A stretch of DNA of 6,763 nucleotides, from assembly GCA_025351555.1 (NCBI GenBank), contig JANXVS010000091.1:1-6763 (forward strand), read 5' to 3'. This document shows, in pieces, positions 1-5,623 of this stretch; the stretch's first letter is position 1, and each line of letters starts with the position of its first letter. The notes beneath the pieces were generated by a model, which was given only the letters and a program-made list of their open reading frames with translations, had not been told where the DNA came from and did not search any database. Both the position numbers and the translations under genes were made by a program. The stretch comes from Pseudomonadota bacterium. GTDB taxonomy: Bacteria > Pseudomonadota > Gammaproteobacteria > Xanthomonadales > Rhodanobacteraceae.

Positions 1-356
1 AGGCGCAGATACACGCTGTCCAGAATCGAACGCAGCGACGGCGTCGACAACGAAAACTTCGCACGTTCGCGTCCGCCGAACATGCGCGCCATCGGCGCCA
101 GCAGTTTCGGTTTCGGCAACGGTCGCGAAGGATCCGAACGCTTGAACGTCTCGATCCACTGTACTTCGCGCGCGAGCAGCAACACCTGGCGAAGATTCAC
201 GCCGATGCCGAACACGAGTACCGCCAGAATCACGCCATTGAAAAATGGATTTGCCTGGAAGTTCTGCGCCAGCTGCGACGCCAGCAGCGCGGCGAGCAAT
301 CCCACGGCGATCAGAAAGCCGGCCATCCAGATCAGCGCTTGGGTAGGTTTGGTCAT
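1..356 (-). CDS. MotA/TolQ/ExbB-like proton-channel family protein, N-terminal part (cut by window edge)
   Basis: The reverse strand reads open from an ATG at 356 to the window edge, giving 118 codons. Two hydrophobic segments are visible, about residues 8-26 and 40-56. A basic/polar stretch follows with RQVLLLAREVQWIETF, then KLLAPMARMFGGRE and SLSTPSLRSILDS. From memory this order (two helices, R-Q-V-L, L-L-A-P-M, S-L-S-x-x-x-x-R-S-x-L-D) matches the N-terminus of a MotA/TolQ/ExbB-domain family often annotated as biopolymer transporter or flagellar motor protein. The proton-channel domain itself would lie beyond the edge, so function is inferred only: an inner-membrane ion-driven motor or channel subunit. 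An in-frame ATG at 410 would add 18 residues; neither start has a good Shine-Dalgarno. I prefer 356 because it places a short polar N-terminus before helix 1. The gene lies downstream of hrpB on the same strand, 116 bp away. Confidence 0.68.
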   Translation of the reverse strand, partial: MTKPTQALIWMAGFLIAVGLLAALLASQLAQNFQANPFFNGVILAVLVFGIGVNLRQVLLLAREVQWIETFKRSDPSRPLPKPKLLAPMARMFGGRERAKFSLSTPSLRSILDSVYLR

Positions 357-441
357 GAGAAATCCGGTTAGTGTCGCGGTTGGATGCGTTCGGGGTTTGA
401 CTGGTTGCATGCGCGATGGTTCCGCGAGTGCCCGCTTTCCC

Positions 442-461
442 TTCCCCCGCGCGCGGGGGAA
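442..461. repeat. Perfect 20-bp GC-rich palindrome in the hrpB/ExbB-like gap
   Basis: TTCCCCCGCG pairs perfectly with CGCGGGGGAA around a centre between 451 and 452, just after the hrpB stop on the minus strand. It could fold into a strong hairpin at the 3' end of the hrpB transcript, but no T-run follows on either strand, so it is not a canonical intrinsic terminator. It resembles the short palindromic intergenic elements scattered in many GC-rich proteobacterial genomes (recollection, not searched). It is probably a repeat copy that may also protect mRNA 3' ends. Confidence 0.6.
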
Positions 462-472
462 AGATTCGTTCG

Positions 473-2983
473 TCAACGCCGCGGCTTGGCGCGGGCAGTG
501 GGTGTGGCGCTCCAGGGATCATCCGGCCACGGGTGGCGAGGATAGCGGCCCTTCAATTCCCTTTTGACTTCCGGATACGTGCGTTCCCAGAAACCACGCA
601 GGTCTTGCGTGACCTGGATTGGGTGTTGCCCAGGCGATAGCAGGTGCAAGGTCACCGCCACGCGACCTTTCGCAATGCGTGGCGTATCGGCGAGGCCAAA
701 CAACTCCTGTAGTTTCACCGCGAGCACCGGTGGTTTGCCCATTTCGTAATGCAGATACCTATCGTTGCCGCTCGGCACGCGCAATGTTTCCGGCGCGTTT
801 TCTTCGACTGCCCGCCGTTGTGCATAGTCCAAGCGTGTTGCAAGCGCTTCGCCGAGCGCCTGTGAATTCAATGAATCGAGCCGGGTTTTTCCGGCGAGCG
901 CAGGCGCGAGCCAAGCGTCGAGATCGGAAAGCAGTGCTGTGTCGCCGAGATCGGGCAATGCCAGATCGGGGCACCACTCGCGCAGACAGGCGACGCGCGC
1001 ACGCAGAGTGATCGCGTGCTCGCTCCACGGCAAGGCGTCCAGGCCGAGTTCACGCACAGCAGCCAGTAGTGCGGGCATGGCATCGTCCTTGTTTGCCGGC
1101 ACAGCGCGGCGCTCCAGCACCAGTTGCGCGAAGCGGCGCTCCTCGAATGCTTCGACCGCGCGCGTGTCGCGATTCCAGCGCACCACGCGCTCGCGTATGA
1201 AGCGGTTGGCGAAATCGCGTTCCAGCACGTCCACATCGAATGGCGCGGCGGCAAGGATCAGGCTATCGCGTTCATCGAAGCGCAAGTCAGTCACGATCAG
1301 CCAGGGCTCGCCGTACAATTGTGTATTTTGATGCAAATGTGCGCCGCGGCCATTGCTCAAGCGATAACGGCGCGGATCGTTCGCATCCTGGCGTGCGACT
1401 CGATCGGGGAAGGCGTGCACCAGCAGGTCGCCGATGGCCGTCAAGCCCTCCGCTTCAAGGGGCGGGTTTGGGTGGGGATGGTATATGCCGAAGCGCCGGC
1501 GCCAGCCAGCCGCAATCTGGTCGATCGCTGCCAGCGCGCCAGCATCGGCGCCCACGTTACGCGCACCCGCACGCGAACGGCGAAAAACGGTGAGTGCCGC
1601 GTGACGCTGACGAAAATCGTCGCCGCGACCCGCGTCGCCACGCAGGGGATTGCGTCCTTCCAGCAGCGCGATCAGATCGCAGGCAATAGCACGTTGCGCG
1701 TTGGGCGCGCGCAAGGCGGCGGCCGCCAGTCGCGGCGCGGCGCCGCTGGCGAGCATGCCGCGGCCGAGGTGAGTCAGATACAAATCGGCGTCGATCGCGC
1801 CGAGTAGAATCAATAGCTCGCGTGCGCTGGCGAGTGCGCCTGCGGGCGGCGGATCGAGCCAGCGCAGTTCGCCTGATCCCCAGGCCGCCAGTTCCAGCGC
1901 CAATGCAGACAATTCCACTTGTGCAATTTCGGCGCGACGCGAAGGCTCCAGGCGCTGGCTTTGCGGCCACAGGCGATAGGCAATGCCCGCGGCGACACGG
2001 CCGGCGCGGCCGGCGCGCTGGTCCGCTGAAGCCTGCGAGATCGCGATGGTTTCCAGTCGCGTGAAGCCGGATTGCGGATCGAAGCGCGGCTCGCGCGCCA
2101 GGCCAAGGTCAATCACCGCGCGAATGCCAGGCAAGGTCACGCTGGATTCGGCGACATTGGTCGCGAGCACGATGTGGCGCGTTCCCGGTGGCGCTGGTGC
2201 CAGTGCTGCATGCTGGTCAGCGAGCGACAGCTCGCCATGCAGCGGCACAATTTCAGCATCCACGTTGGCGCCAAACACGGTGCGCGCCCGCTCAATCTCA
2301 CGCCGCCCCGGCAGAAACACGAGCACATCGCCATCGGTTTCGACCAGCGCTTTTTCCACAATGCGGCGCAAATAGAACGGCCATTCTTCCTGCGCACGCG
2401 CTGGCGGATACTCGATGCGCACCGGAAAACTGCGGCCGGCGCTGGTTAGTCGCGTCGCGTCGAACCAGCGCGCGACGCGCTCTCCGTCCAGCGTCGCCGA
2501 CATGATCACGAGGCGCAGATCCGGTCGCAGCGAGGCCTGCACATCCAGCGCCAGCGCGGCGCCAAGATCGCCGTGCAGGTGACGCTCGTGGAATTCGTCG
2601 AACAAGATCGCGCCGATGGCGGGCAGTTCCGGATCGCTCTGGATCATGCGCGTGAGGATGCCCTCGGTGACCACCTCAATGCGCGTGCGCGCCGACACTT
2701 TCACCTCGAAGCGAATGCGATAGCCGACCGTTTCGCCGACTGCTTCGCCCAATTGCGAGGACATGAATTCGGCCGCCGCACGCGCCGCGATGCGGCGCGG
2801 CTCCAGCACCAGGATTTTTTTGCTGCCAAGCCAGTCCACATCGAGCAGCGCGAGCGGCACCTGCGTGGTTTTGCCGGCGCCGGGCGGCGCTTCGAGCACG
2901 AGGCGTGTGGTCGTGCCGAGTCGCCGCCGCAGTTCCGGCAGCACTGTGACAATTGGAAATTTGTGTACTTTTATGCATTCCAC
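473..2983 (-). CDS. hrpB: ATP-dependent helicase HrpB (DEAH-box, superfamily 2)
   Basis: A DEAH-box helicase, about 836 residues from a GTG at 2983 (E. coli HrpB is slightly over 800). All core motifs are present: Walker A APPGAGKTT at 32-40, motif II DEFH at 129-132, SAT at 162-164, ATNVAESSVT at 274-283 and QRAGRAGR at 322-329. The C-terminus ends PTARAKPRR, typical of the HrpB C-terminal domain. The family is cytoplasmic with a poorly defined RNA role; from memory, work in Xanthomonas citri ties it to motility and biofilm. It is unrelated to the type III secretion regulator also called HrpB. Start choice: FPIVTVLPEL fits the family's N-terminus and GTG is the only good in-frame codon just before it. 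An ATG at 3070 would overlap the preceding gene by 35 bp and translate an intergenic hairpin. Residues 501-513 (HPHPNPPLEAEG region) appear to be an inserted repeat. Confidence 0.95.
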   Translation of the reverse strand: MECIKVHKFPIVTVLPELRRRLGTTTRLVLEAPPGAGKTTQVPLALLDVDWLGSKKILVLEPRRIAARAAAEFMSSQLGEAVGETVGYRIRFEVKVSARTRIEVVTEGILTRMIQSDPELPAIGAILFDEFHERHLHGDLGAALALDVQASLRPDLRLVIMSATLDGERVARWFDATRLTSAGRSFPVRIEYPPARAQEEWPFYLRRIVEKALVETDGDVLVFLPGRREIERARTVFGANVDAEIVPLHGELSLADQHAALAPAPPGTRHIVLATNVAESSVTLPGIRAVIDLGLAREPRFDPQSGFTRLETIAISQASADQRAGRAGRVAAGIAYRLWPQSQRLEPSRRAEIAQVELSALALELAAWGSGELRWLDPPPAGALASARELLILLGAIDADLYLTHLGRGMLASGAAPRLAAAALRAPNAQRAIACDLIALLEGRNPLRGDAGRGDDFRQRHAALTVFRRSRAGARNVGADAGALAAIDQIAAGWRRRFGIYHPHPNPPLEAEGLTAIGDLLVHAFPDRVARQDANDPRRYRLSNGRGAHLHQNTQLYGEPWLIVTDLRFDERDSLILAAAPFDVDVLERDFANRFIRERVVRWNRDTRAVEAFEERRFAQLVLERRAVPANKDDAMPALLAAVRELGLDALPWSEHAITLRARVACLREWCPDLALPDLGDTALLSDLDAWLAPALAGKTRLDSLNSQALGEALATRLDYAQRRAVEENAPETLRVPSGNDRYLHYEMGKPPVLAVKLQELFGLADTPRIAKGRVAVTLHLLSPGQHPIQVTQDLRGFWERTYPEVKRELKGRYPRHPWPDDPWSATPTARAKPRR
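1446..1482 (-). repeat. Relic of a dispersed 'PHPNPPL'-type repeat translated inside hrpB
   Basis: On the minus strand this stretch encodes HPHPNPPLEAEG. It begins with the C/A-rich run CATCCCCACCCAAACCCG and ends in a 21-nt imperfect palindrome (1446-1466, centred on 1456, nine of ten arm pairs minus one: mismatches at 1449/1463 and 1452/1460). From memory, the same peptide and DNA pattern is a very common short intergenic repeat in many proteobacteria, where it yields PHPNPPL-type peptides. Here it sits in frame between WRRRFGI and the conserved IGDLLVHAFPDRVA block of HrpB. It adds about 12 residues without breaking the frame. Confidence 0.6.
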
Positions 2984-2986
2984 AAG

Positions 2987-3002
2987 GTGTCGATCCCGAC
3001 AC
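2987..3002 (-). promoter_or_regulatory. Small leader hairpin just upstream of the hrpB GTG
   Basis: On the minus strand GTGTCG and CGACAC form a perfect 6-bp stem with the 4-base loop GGAT. The stem ends three bases before the GTG at 2983. The only Shine-Dalgarno-like bases (GGGA) overlap the loop, about 10 bases from the GTG. The structure could influence hrpB translation; this is inferred from sequence only. Confidence 0.35.
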
Positions 3003-3032
3003 GGCGGCGGGATCGGCAGACGGCCGCCGCCG
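3002..3032 (-). terminator. GC-rich hairpin after the downstream secreted-protein gene
   Basis: CGGCGGCGG (3002-3010) pairs perfectly with CCGCCGCCG (3024-3032) across a 13-base loop, starting three bases after the TAA of the 3036-4106 gene. No T-run follows on the minus strand, so it would be an atypical terminator or an mRNA 3'-end stabiliser. It may only attenuate transcription entering hrpB. Confidence 0.4.
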
Positions 3033-3035
3033 GCG

Positions 3036-4106
3036 TTACTGGCAGACCAGACCGTTGATGTCGGCAACACGCACGAAGGTGATGCTGCCCTGGCCCTTGG
3101 GACCCTGCACCGCCGAAGCGTCGCCGTTGTAGTTCACCATCATGTGCCCGCAGTCCGGAAATGTGATTGTAGCCAGGCCCCAGTTCGTATGCGGCACTCC
3201 CGCGGGCAGGGAGCCGGCGAACGTGCCGGTCGAGAAATACGCGATCGGCACCGAGATCAGGCGCGCGCCGTTCGGCAGCGACGTTTGCCCGAACAGCCAG
3301 AACGGCCTGCCGGCGACGTCATAGGTGAACCAGGCGATCGCCAGCGTGCGCGTGGCGAAGTCGCGGTCGTCGTAAACCTGGACGACGATACCCTCGCCGC
3401 TCTGGTTCGGGTTACTCCAGTTGCTGCTCATGTAGCCGTTGATCGGCAGCCCTGCCGTCGCTTCCGGATATTGCGAAGCGTTGTAGTCGGATAGCGTGAA
3501 CGTCGTGAGGCGCGTGGACGAATTCGTAATGAAGTTGTCGAGGGTGACGGTCAAGGCTTTGTTGTAATCGATCGCATTGGCGTCCGGATAGAACGCCTCG
3601 AACACGAAGGTACCGCTGTTCGCCAACGACATCTGCGCATCGGTGTGCGAAAGGAACGTGTTGGGGTCGGCCGCCGTGCGCACGGCGACGTTCTGCTTCG
3701 TGCCCTGCGTCACGCGGATGCCGGGGTAGACCGGATAGAGGGTCGTGCTTGCTCCGGCAGCACGGTCGATTTCCATCAGCATCGCCGACTTGCCGGCGGA
3801 ACAGACGGCGCGAAACAGCGTCACGCTCACCGATTCGGTGTAGTTGCGTTCGTTGGCGTCCGCGCTGAGCGGATCACCGGACAGCGTGATGGTATTGTGG
3901 ATTGCATTCGGATCGTTCCGCCACAGCCCGGAGCCGAGCGGTGCGTTCAGGCAGCTCGGTGGATAGCTGCGATAGGTGTTGACGAAAATTTCCGTCGGCT
4001 GGCTGCCGGCCGCTGCGCCGCTGACCGCATGTACTTCGGCGCGCGCTTGCTGCGCGGCGAGCGCCAGACCGGCGGCAAGCATGACGCCAGTGAGAATCTT
4101 GCTCAT
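3036..4106 (-). CDS. Exported two-domain protein of unknown function (paralogue A)
   Basis: A 356-residue protein. A typical signal peptide covers residues 1-23 (MSKIL, hydrophobic LAAGLALAA, then ARA before E24), so it is exported; no lipobox or later membrane segment is seen. N-terminal domain, about 36-210: YPPSC, GDPL, VTLFRAVCS, TLYPVYPG, DPNTF and YNKALTVTLDN. C-terminal module, about 224-356: GYMSSNW, NPNQSGEG, AWFTYD, PFWLFG, FPDC and GLVC at the very end. The mature protein has exactly four cysteines, 52, 102, 319 and 355, suggesting one disulfide per domain. The ATG at 4106 is preceded by AGAGGA at 9 nt, so longer ORF starts upstream are rejected. It is a clear paralogue of the next gene (4311-5489) but lacks that protein's helical N-terminal extension. 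The C-terminal module recalls one common in Xanthomonadales secreted proteins; no enzymatic motif was recognised. Confidence 0.93.
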   Translation of the reverse strand: MSKILTGVMLAAGLALAAQQARAEVHAVSGAAAGSQPTEIFVNTYRSYPPSCLNAPLGSGLWRNDPNAIHNTITLSGDPLSADANERNYTESVSVTLFRAVCSAGKSAMLMEIDRAAGASTTLYPVYPGIRVTQGTKQNVAVRTAADPNTFLSHTDAQMSLANSGTFVFEAFYPDANAIDYNKALTVTLDNFITNSSTRLTTFTLSDYNASQYPEATAGLPINGYMSSNWSNPNQSGEGIVVQVYDDRDFATRTLAIAWFTYDVAGRPFWLFGQTSLPNGARLISVPIAYFSTGTFAGSLPAGVPHTNWGLATITFPDCGHMMVNYNGDASAVQGPKGQGSITFVRVADINGLVCQ

Positions 4107-4115
4107 GACAATCGG

Positions 4116-4121
4116 TCCTCT
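4116..4121 (-). promoter_or_regulatory. Shine-Dalgarno of paralogue A
   Basis: AGAGGA on the minus strand lies 9 bases before the ATG at 4106. It fixes the start at the signal peptide rather than at in-frame ATGs further upstream (for example 4247). Confidence 0.8.
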
Positions 4122-4135
4122 ACAACAGGCGGAAA

Positions 4136-4149
4136 CCTGCCCGGGCAGG
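4136..4149. promoter_or_regulatory. 14-bp perfect palindrome in the leader of paralogue A
   Basis: CCTGCCCGGGCAGG is a perfect inverted repeat 29 bases upstream of the paralogue A start codon. It could be an operator half-site pair or an mRNA hairpin in the 5' leader. No regulator family is recognised from it, and in GC-rich DNA such palindromes also arise by chance. Confidence 0.35.
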
Positions 4150-4161
4150 CAGGCGGTCGCG

Positions 4162-4190
4162 CATCTTGGCACAAATTGGGCAAATTCCAA
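4162..4190 (-). promoter_or_regulatory. AT-rich candidate promoter/operator of paralogue A
   Basis: In a GC-rich setting this stretch holds two direct AATTTG hexamers 9 bases apart (minus strand), flanked by TTGG and CCAA as outer inverted arms. TTGGAA (4185-4190) could serve as -35, with a 17-base spacer to a poor -10, AAGATG (4162-4167). A promoter is expected here because a terminator separates paralogue A from the gene upstream; the exact boxes are weak. Confidence 0.3.
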
Positions 4191-4257
4191 CTGGCCCGAT
4201 GCGTCGAGTTGAGAAAATCGCGCAAAAAGCGCTGGCATACCGGCCATCCATGGCCAT

Positions 4258-4287
4258 AAAAAAAGATCCCGCCACGCGGGCGGGATC
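4258..4287 (-). terminator. Intrinsic terminator of paralogue B
   Basis: On the minus strand GATCCCGCC pairs perfectly with GGCGGGATC (arms 4279-4287 and 4265-4273, 5-base loop). Seven T follow directly (4264-4258). It begins 23 bases after the stop codon of the 4311-5489 gene. This is a textbook Rho-independent terminator and implies that the two paralogues are largely independent transcription units. Confidence 0.92.
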
Positions 4288-4310
4288 GAAATGCTGTTTT
4301 GCGTGAGGCT

Positions 4311-5489
4311 TTATTGGCAGACCAACCCGTTCACATCGGCCACGCGCAGGAAGGTGCGGCTGCCGCTGCCGGTTGGCCCGTTTACTGCCGAGGCGTTGCC
4401 GTTATAGCTGATATTCATGTGGGCGCAGTCCGGGAAGCTGATGGTGACATTGCCCCAGATCGTAGGTGGCACGCCGCTTGGGTTGTTCCCGGCAAAGGTG
4501 CCACCTTGGAAGTAAGCGGTTGTCGCCGTGACCGACCGGGTTCCGATCGCGAACGCATCAGCTTCGCCAAACAGCCAGAATGGCAGGCCGTTGTCGTCAT
4601 AGGTGAACCACGCAAACGCGAGTGTGCGGGTCGCGCGGTCACCGTCGTCATAGACCTGCATCACGATGCCTTCGCCGCTCTGGGTCGGGTTGGTCCAGTT
4701 CGTGCTCATATAGCCGCTGATCGGCAAAGGCAGGGAGGAATCCGAATATTGCGCCGGGTTATAGGCGGGCATGGGGAACGCATTCAGGCGCGCCGGATCA
4801 TTCGCGTTGAGATTGTCGACTGTCAGTACGAAGGCCTGGTTGTAGTTGAATTGTGTGCCACCGAGGTAAAAGTTCTCGAGCACGTAGACATTGCTGTTTT
4901 CCAAGGGCGAAAACGCAAAGGTGGTCGCGAAGAACGTGTTCGGATCATCGGCGAGGCGGATATAGAGATTGTTGTTGCCCTGCGCTACGGATACTCCCGG
5001 GAAAATCGGATACAGGGTAGTGTCATGCCCGGAGGGCCGATCGATCTCCAGCAAGCTCGCCGATTTGCCGCTGCTGCAGACGACACGGAACAGGGTGACC
5101 GTGTCGATCTCGGAAAAAGCCTGTTCGGCCGCATCGCCCAGAGGATCGCCGTACAACCTGATCTGCGCCTGCACGGCGTTGGGCTCATTTGCATAAAAAT
5201 CGATCGGCGACTCCAGGCAACTTGGTGGATAGGCGCGATCGACGTTGGCAAACGCCTCGGCGGGCTGCGCGCCGCCGGATGTCGCCGCATTTGCATTACC
5301 CAGCTGCTTGGCGTGGGCCGAGCGTGCGGCGGTGACGAGCGCTTGCACCTGGCTGCGCGCTTTCTGGGCGGTGGCGAAATCGTAGGTGACGGCGGTGGCT
5401 GCACTGGCCGCGGACGCCAGAGAAATACCGGCGCAGGCAAGAGTGAGGGCGGCGCCGCTGGCGCGCCGCATTGAATTCTGTAGGTTCAT
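4311..5489 (-). CDS. Exported two-domain protein of unknown function (paralogue B)
   Basis: A 392-residue paralogue of the 3036-4106 product. The signal peptide (about 1-30) has MRR, a hydrophobic stretch and ASA before A31; C19 sits in TLAC, a poor lipobox, so ordinary secretion is likelier than lipidation. An Ala/Gln-rich, probably helical stretch at 31-75 is absent from paralogue A. The N-terminal domain (about 75-245) shows YPPSC, GDPL, VTLFRVVCS, TLYPIFPG, DPNTFF and NQAFVLTVDN. The C-terminal module (about 259-392) shows GYMSTNW, NPTQSGEG, AWFTYD, PFWLFG, FPDC and a terminal GLVCQ. Mature cysteines 91, 138, 355 and 391 match all four of paralogue A. By hand, 40 of 51 residues are identical from GYMS to WLFG. 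The ATG at 5489 has AAGGAA 6 bases upstream. The gene is divergent from tatD and has its own terminator. Function unknown. Confidence 0.94.
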   Translation of the reverse strand: MNLQNSMRRASGAALTLACAGISLASAASAATAVTYDFATAQKARSQVQALVTAARSAHAKQLGNANAATSGGAQPAEAFANVDRAYPPSCLESPIDFYANEPNAVQAQIRLYGDPLGDAAEQAFSEIDTVTLFRVVCSSGKSASLLEIDRPSGHDTTLYPIFPGVSVAQGNNNLYIRLADDPNTFFATTFAFSPLENSNVYVLENFYLGGTQFNYNQAFVLTVDNLNANDPARLNAFPMPAYNPAQYSDSSLPLPISGYMSTNWTNPTQSGEGIVMQVYDDGDRATRTLAFAWFTYDDNGLPFWLFGEADAFAIGTRSVTATTAYFQGGTFAGNNPSGVPPTIWGNVTISFPDCAHMNISYNGNASAVNGPTGSGSRTFLRVADVNGLVCQ

Positions 5490-5495
5490 GATCGA

Positions 5496-5501
5496 TTCCT
5501 T
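5496..5501 (-). promoter_or_regulatory. Shine-Dalgarno of paralogue B
   Basis: AAGGAA on the minus strand lies 6 bases before the ATG at 5489. It selects this start over the longer in-frame ATG at 5600, which would add 37 residues unlike a signal peptide. It also beats the internal ATG at residue 7. Confidence 0.8.
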
Positions 5502-5581
5502 CGATAGGTAGCACCCGCAGAGCTTGTTGGCCGCGCAGTTAACCGTGCGTGAACACAGTACACCCGCGCCACGGCGCTGCT

Positions 5582-5590
5582 TGGCATAAT
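5582..5590 (+). promoter_or_regulatory. Candidate extended -10 promoter of tatD
   Basis: TGG followed by CATAAT (5585-5590, five of six matches to TATAAT) forms an extended -10 element. No good -35 is seen 17 bases upstream, which extended -10 promoters can tolerate. The start would fall near 5597, giving a leader of roughly 27 bases before the TTG at 5624. Confidence 0.4.
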
Positions 5591-5614
5591 GGCTAACCAT
5601 AGAGAAAATGTGAA
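5586..5614 (-). promoter_or_regulatory. Candidate sigma-70 promoter of paralogue B
   Basis: On the minus strand TTCACA (5609-5614, five of six matches to TTGACA) and CATTAT (5586-5591, four of six to TATAAT) are separated by 17 bases. Transcription would start near 5579, leaving a leader of about 90 bases before the ATG at 5489. The -10 almost coincides with the plus-strand -10 proposed for tatD. Confidence 0.5.
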
Positions 5615-5623
5615 TCCATACAG

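Noticed and set aside
82..567. A 161-codon plus-strand open frame across the ExbB-like gene, the gap and the hrpB end
   Set aside because: It overlaps the minus-strand membrane protein, which has clear hydrophobic segments and family-like motifs, and it runs through the intergenic palindrome.
1124..1807. A 227-codon plus-strand open frame opposite hrpB
   Set aside because: Antisense shadow of a strongly supported helicase gene; no motifs and no initiation signal.
2984..3070. Longer hrpB start at ATG 3070
   Set aside because: It would translate the intergenic hairpins, overlap paralogue A and add 29 residues with no family resemblance; GTG at 2983 fits better.
4107..4247. Longer paralogue A start at ATG 4247
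   Set aside because: The added 47 residues would bury the signal peptide, and a good Shine-Dalgarno sits before ATG 4106.
4299..5474. A 391-codon open frame on the plus strand exactly opposite paralogue B
   Set aside because: It mirrors the real gene in a GC-rich genome, has no Shine-Dalgarno, signal peptide or recognisable motif, and its composition follows from the codon use of the opposite strand.
4311..5489. Paralogue B as a lipoprotein because of Cys19
   Set aside because: TLAC is a poor lipobox and the hydrophobic stretch continues beyond it to a normal ASA cleavage site.
5536..5557. GTTAAC and GTGTTCAC-like partial palindromes upstream of paralogue B considered as operators
   Set aside because: They are short and asymmetric and match no regulator site I can name; insufficient evidence.
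5490..5600. Longer paralogue B start at ATG 5600
   Set aside because: It would place 37 unrelated residues before a good signal peptide; AAGGAA directs initiation to ATG 5489.
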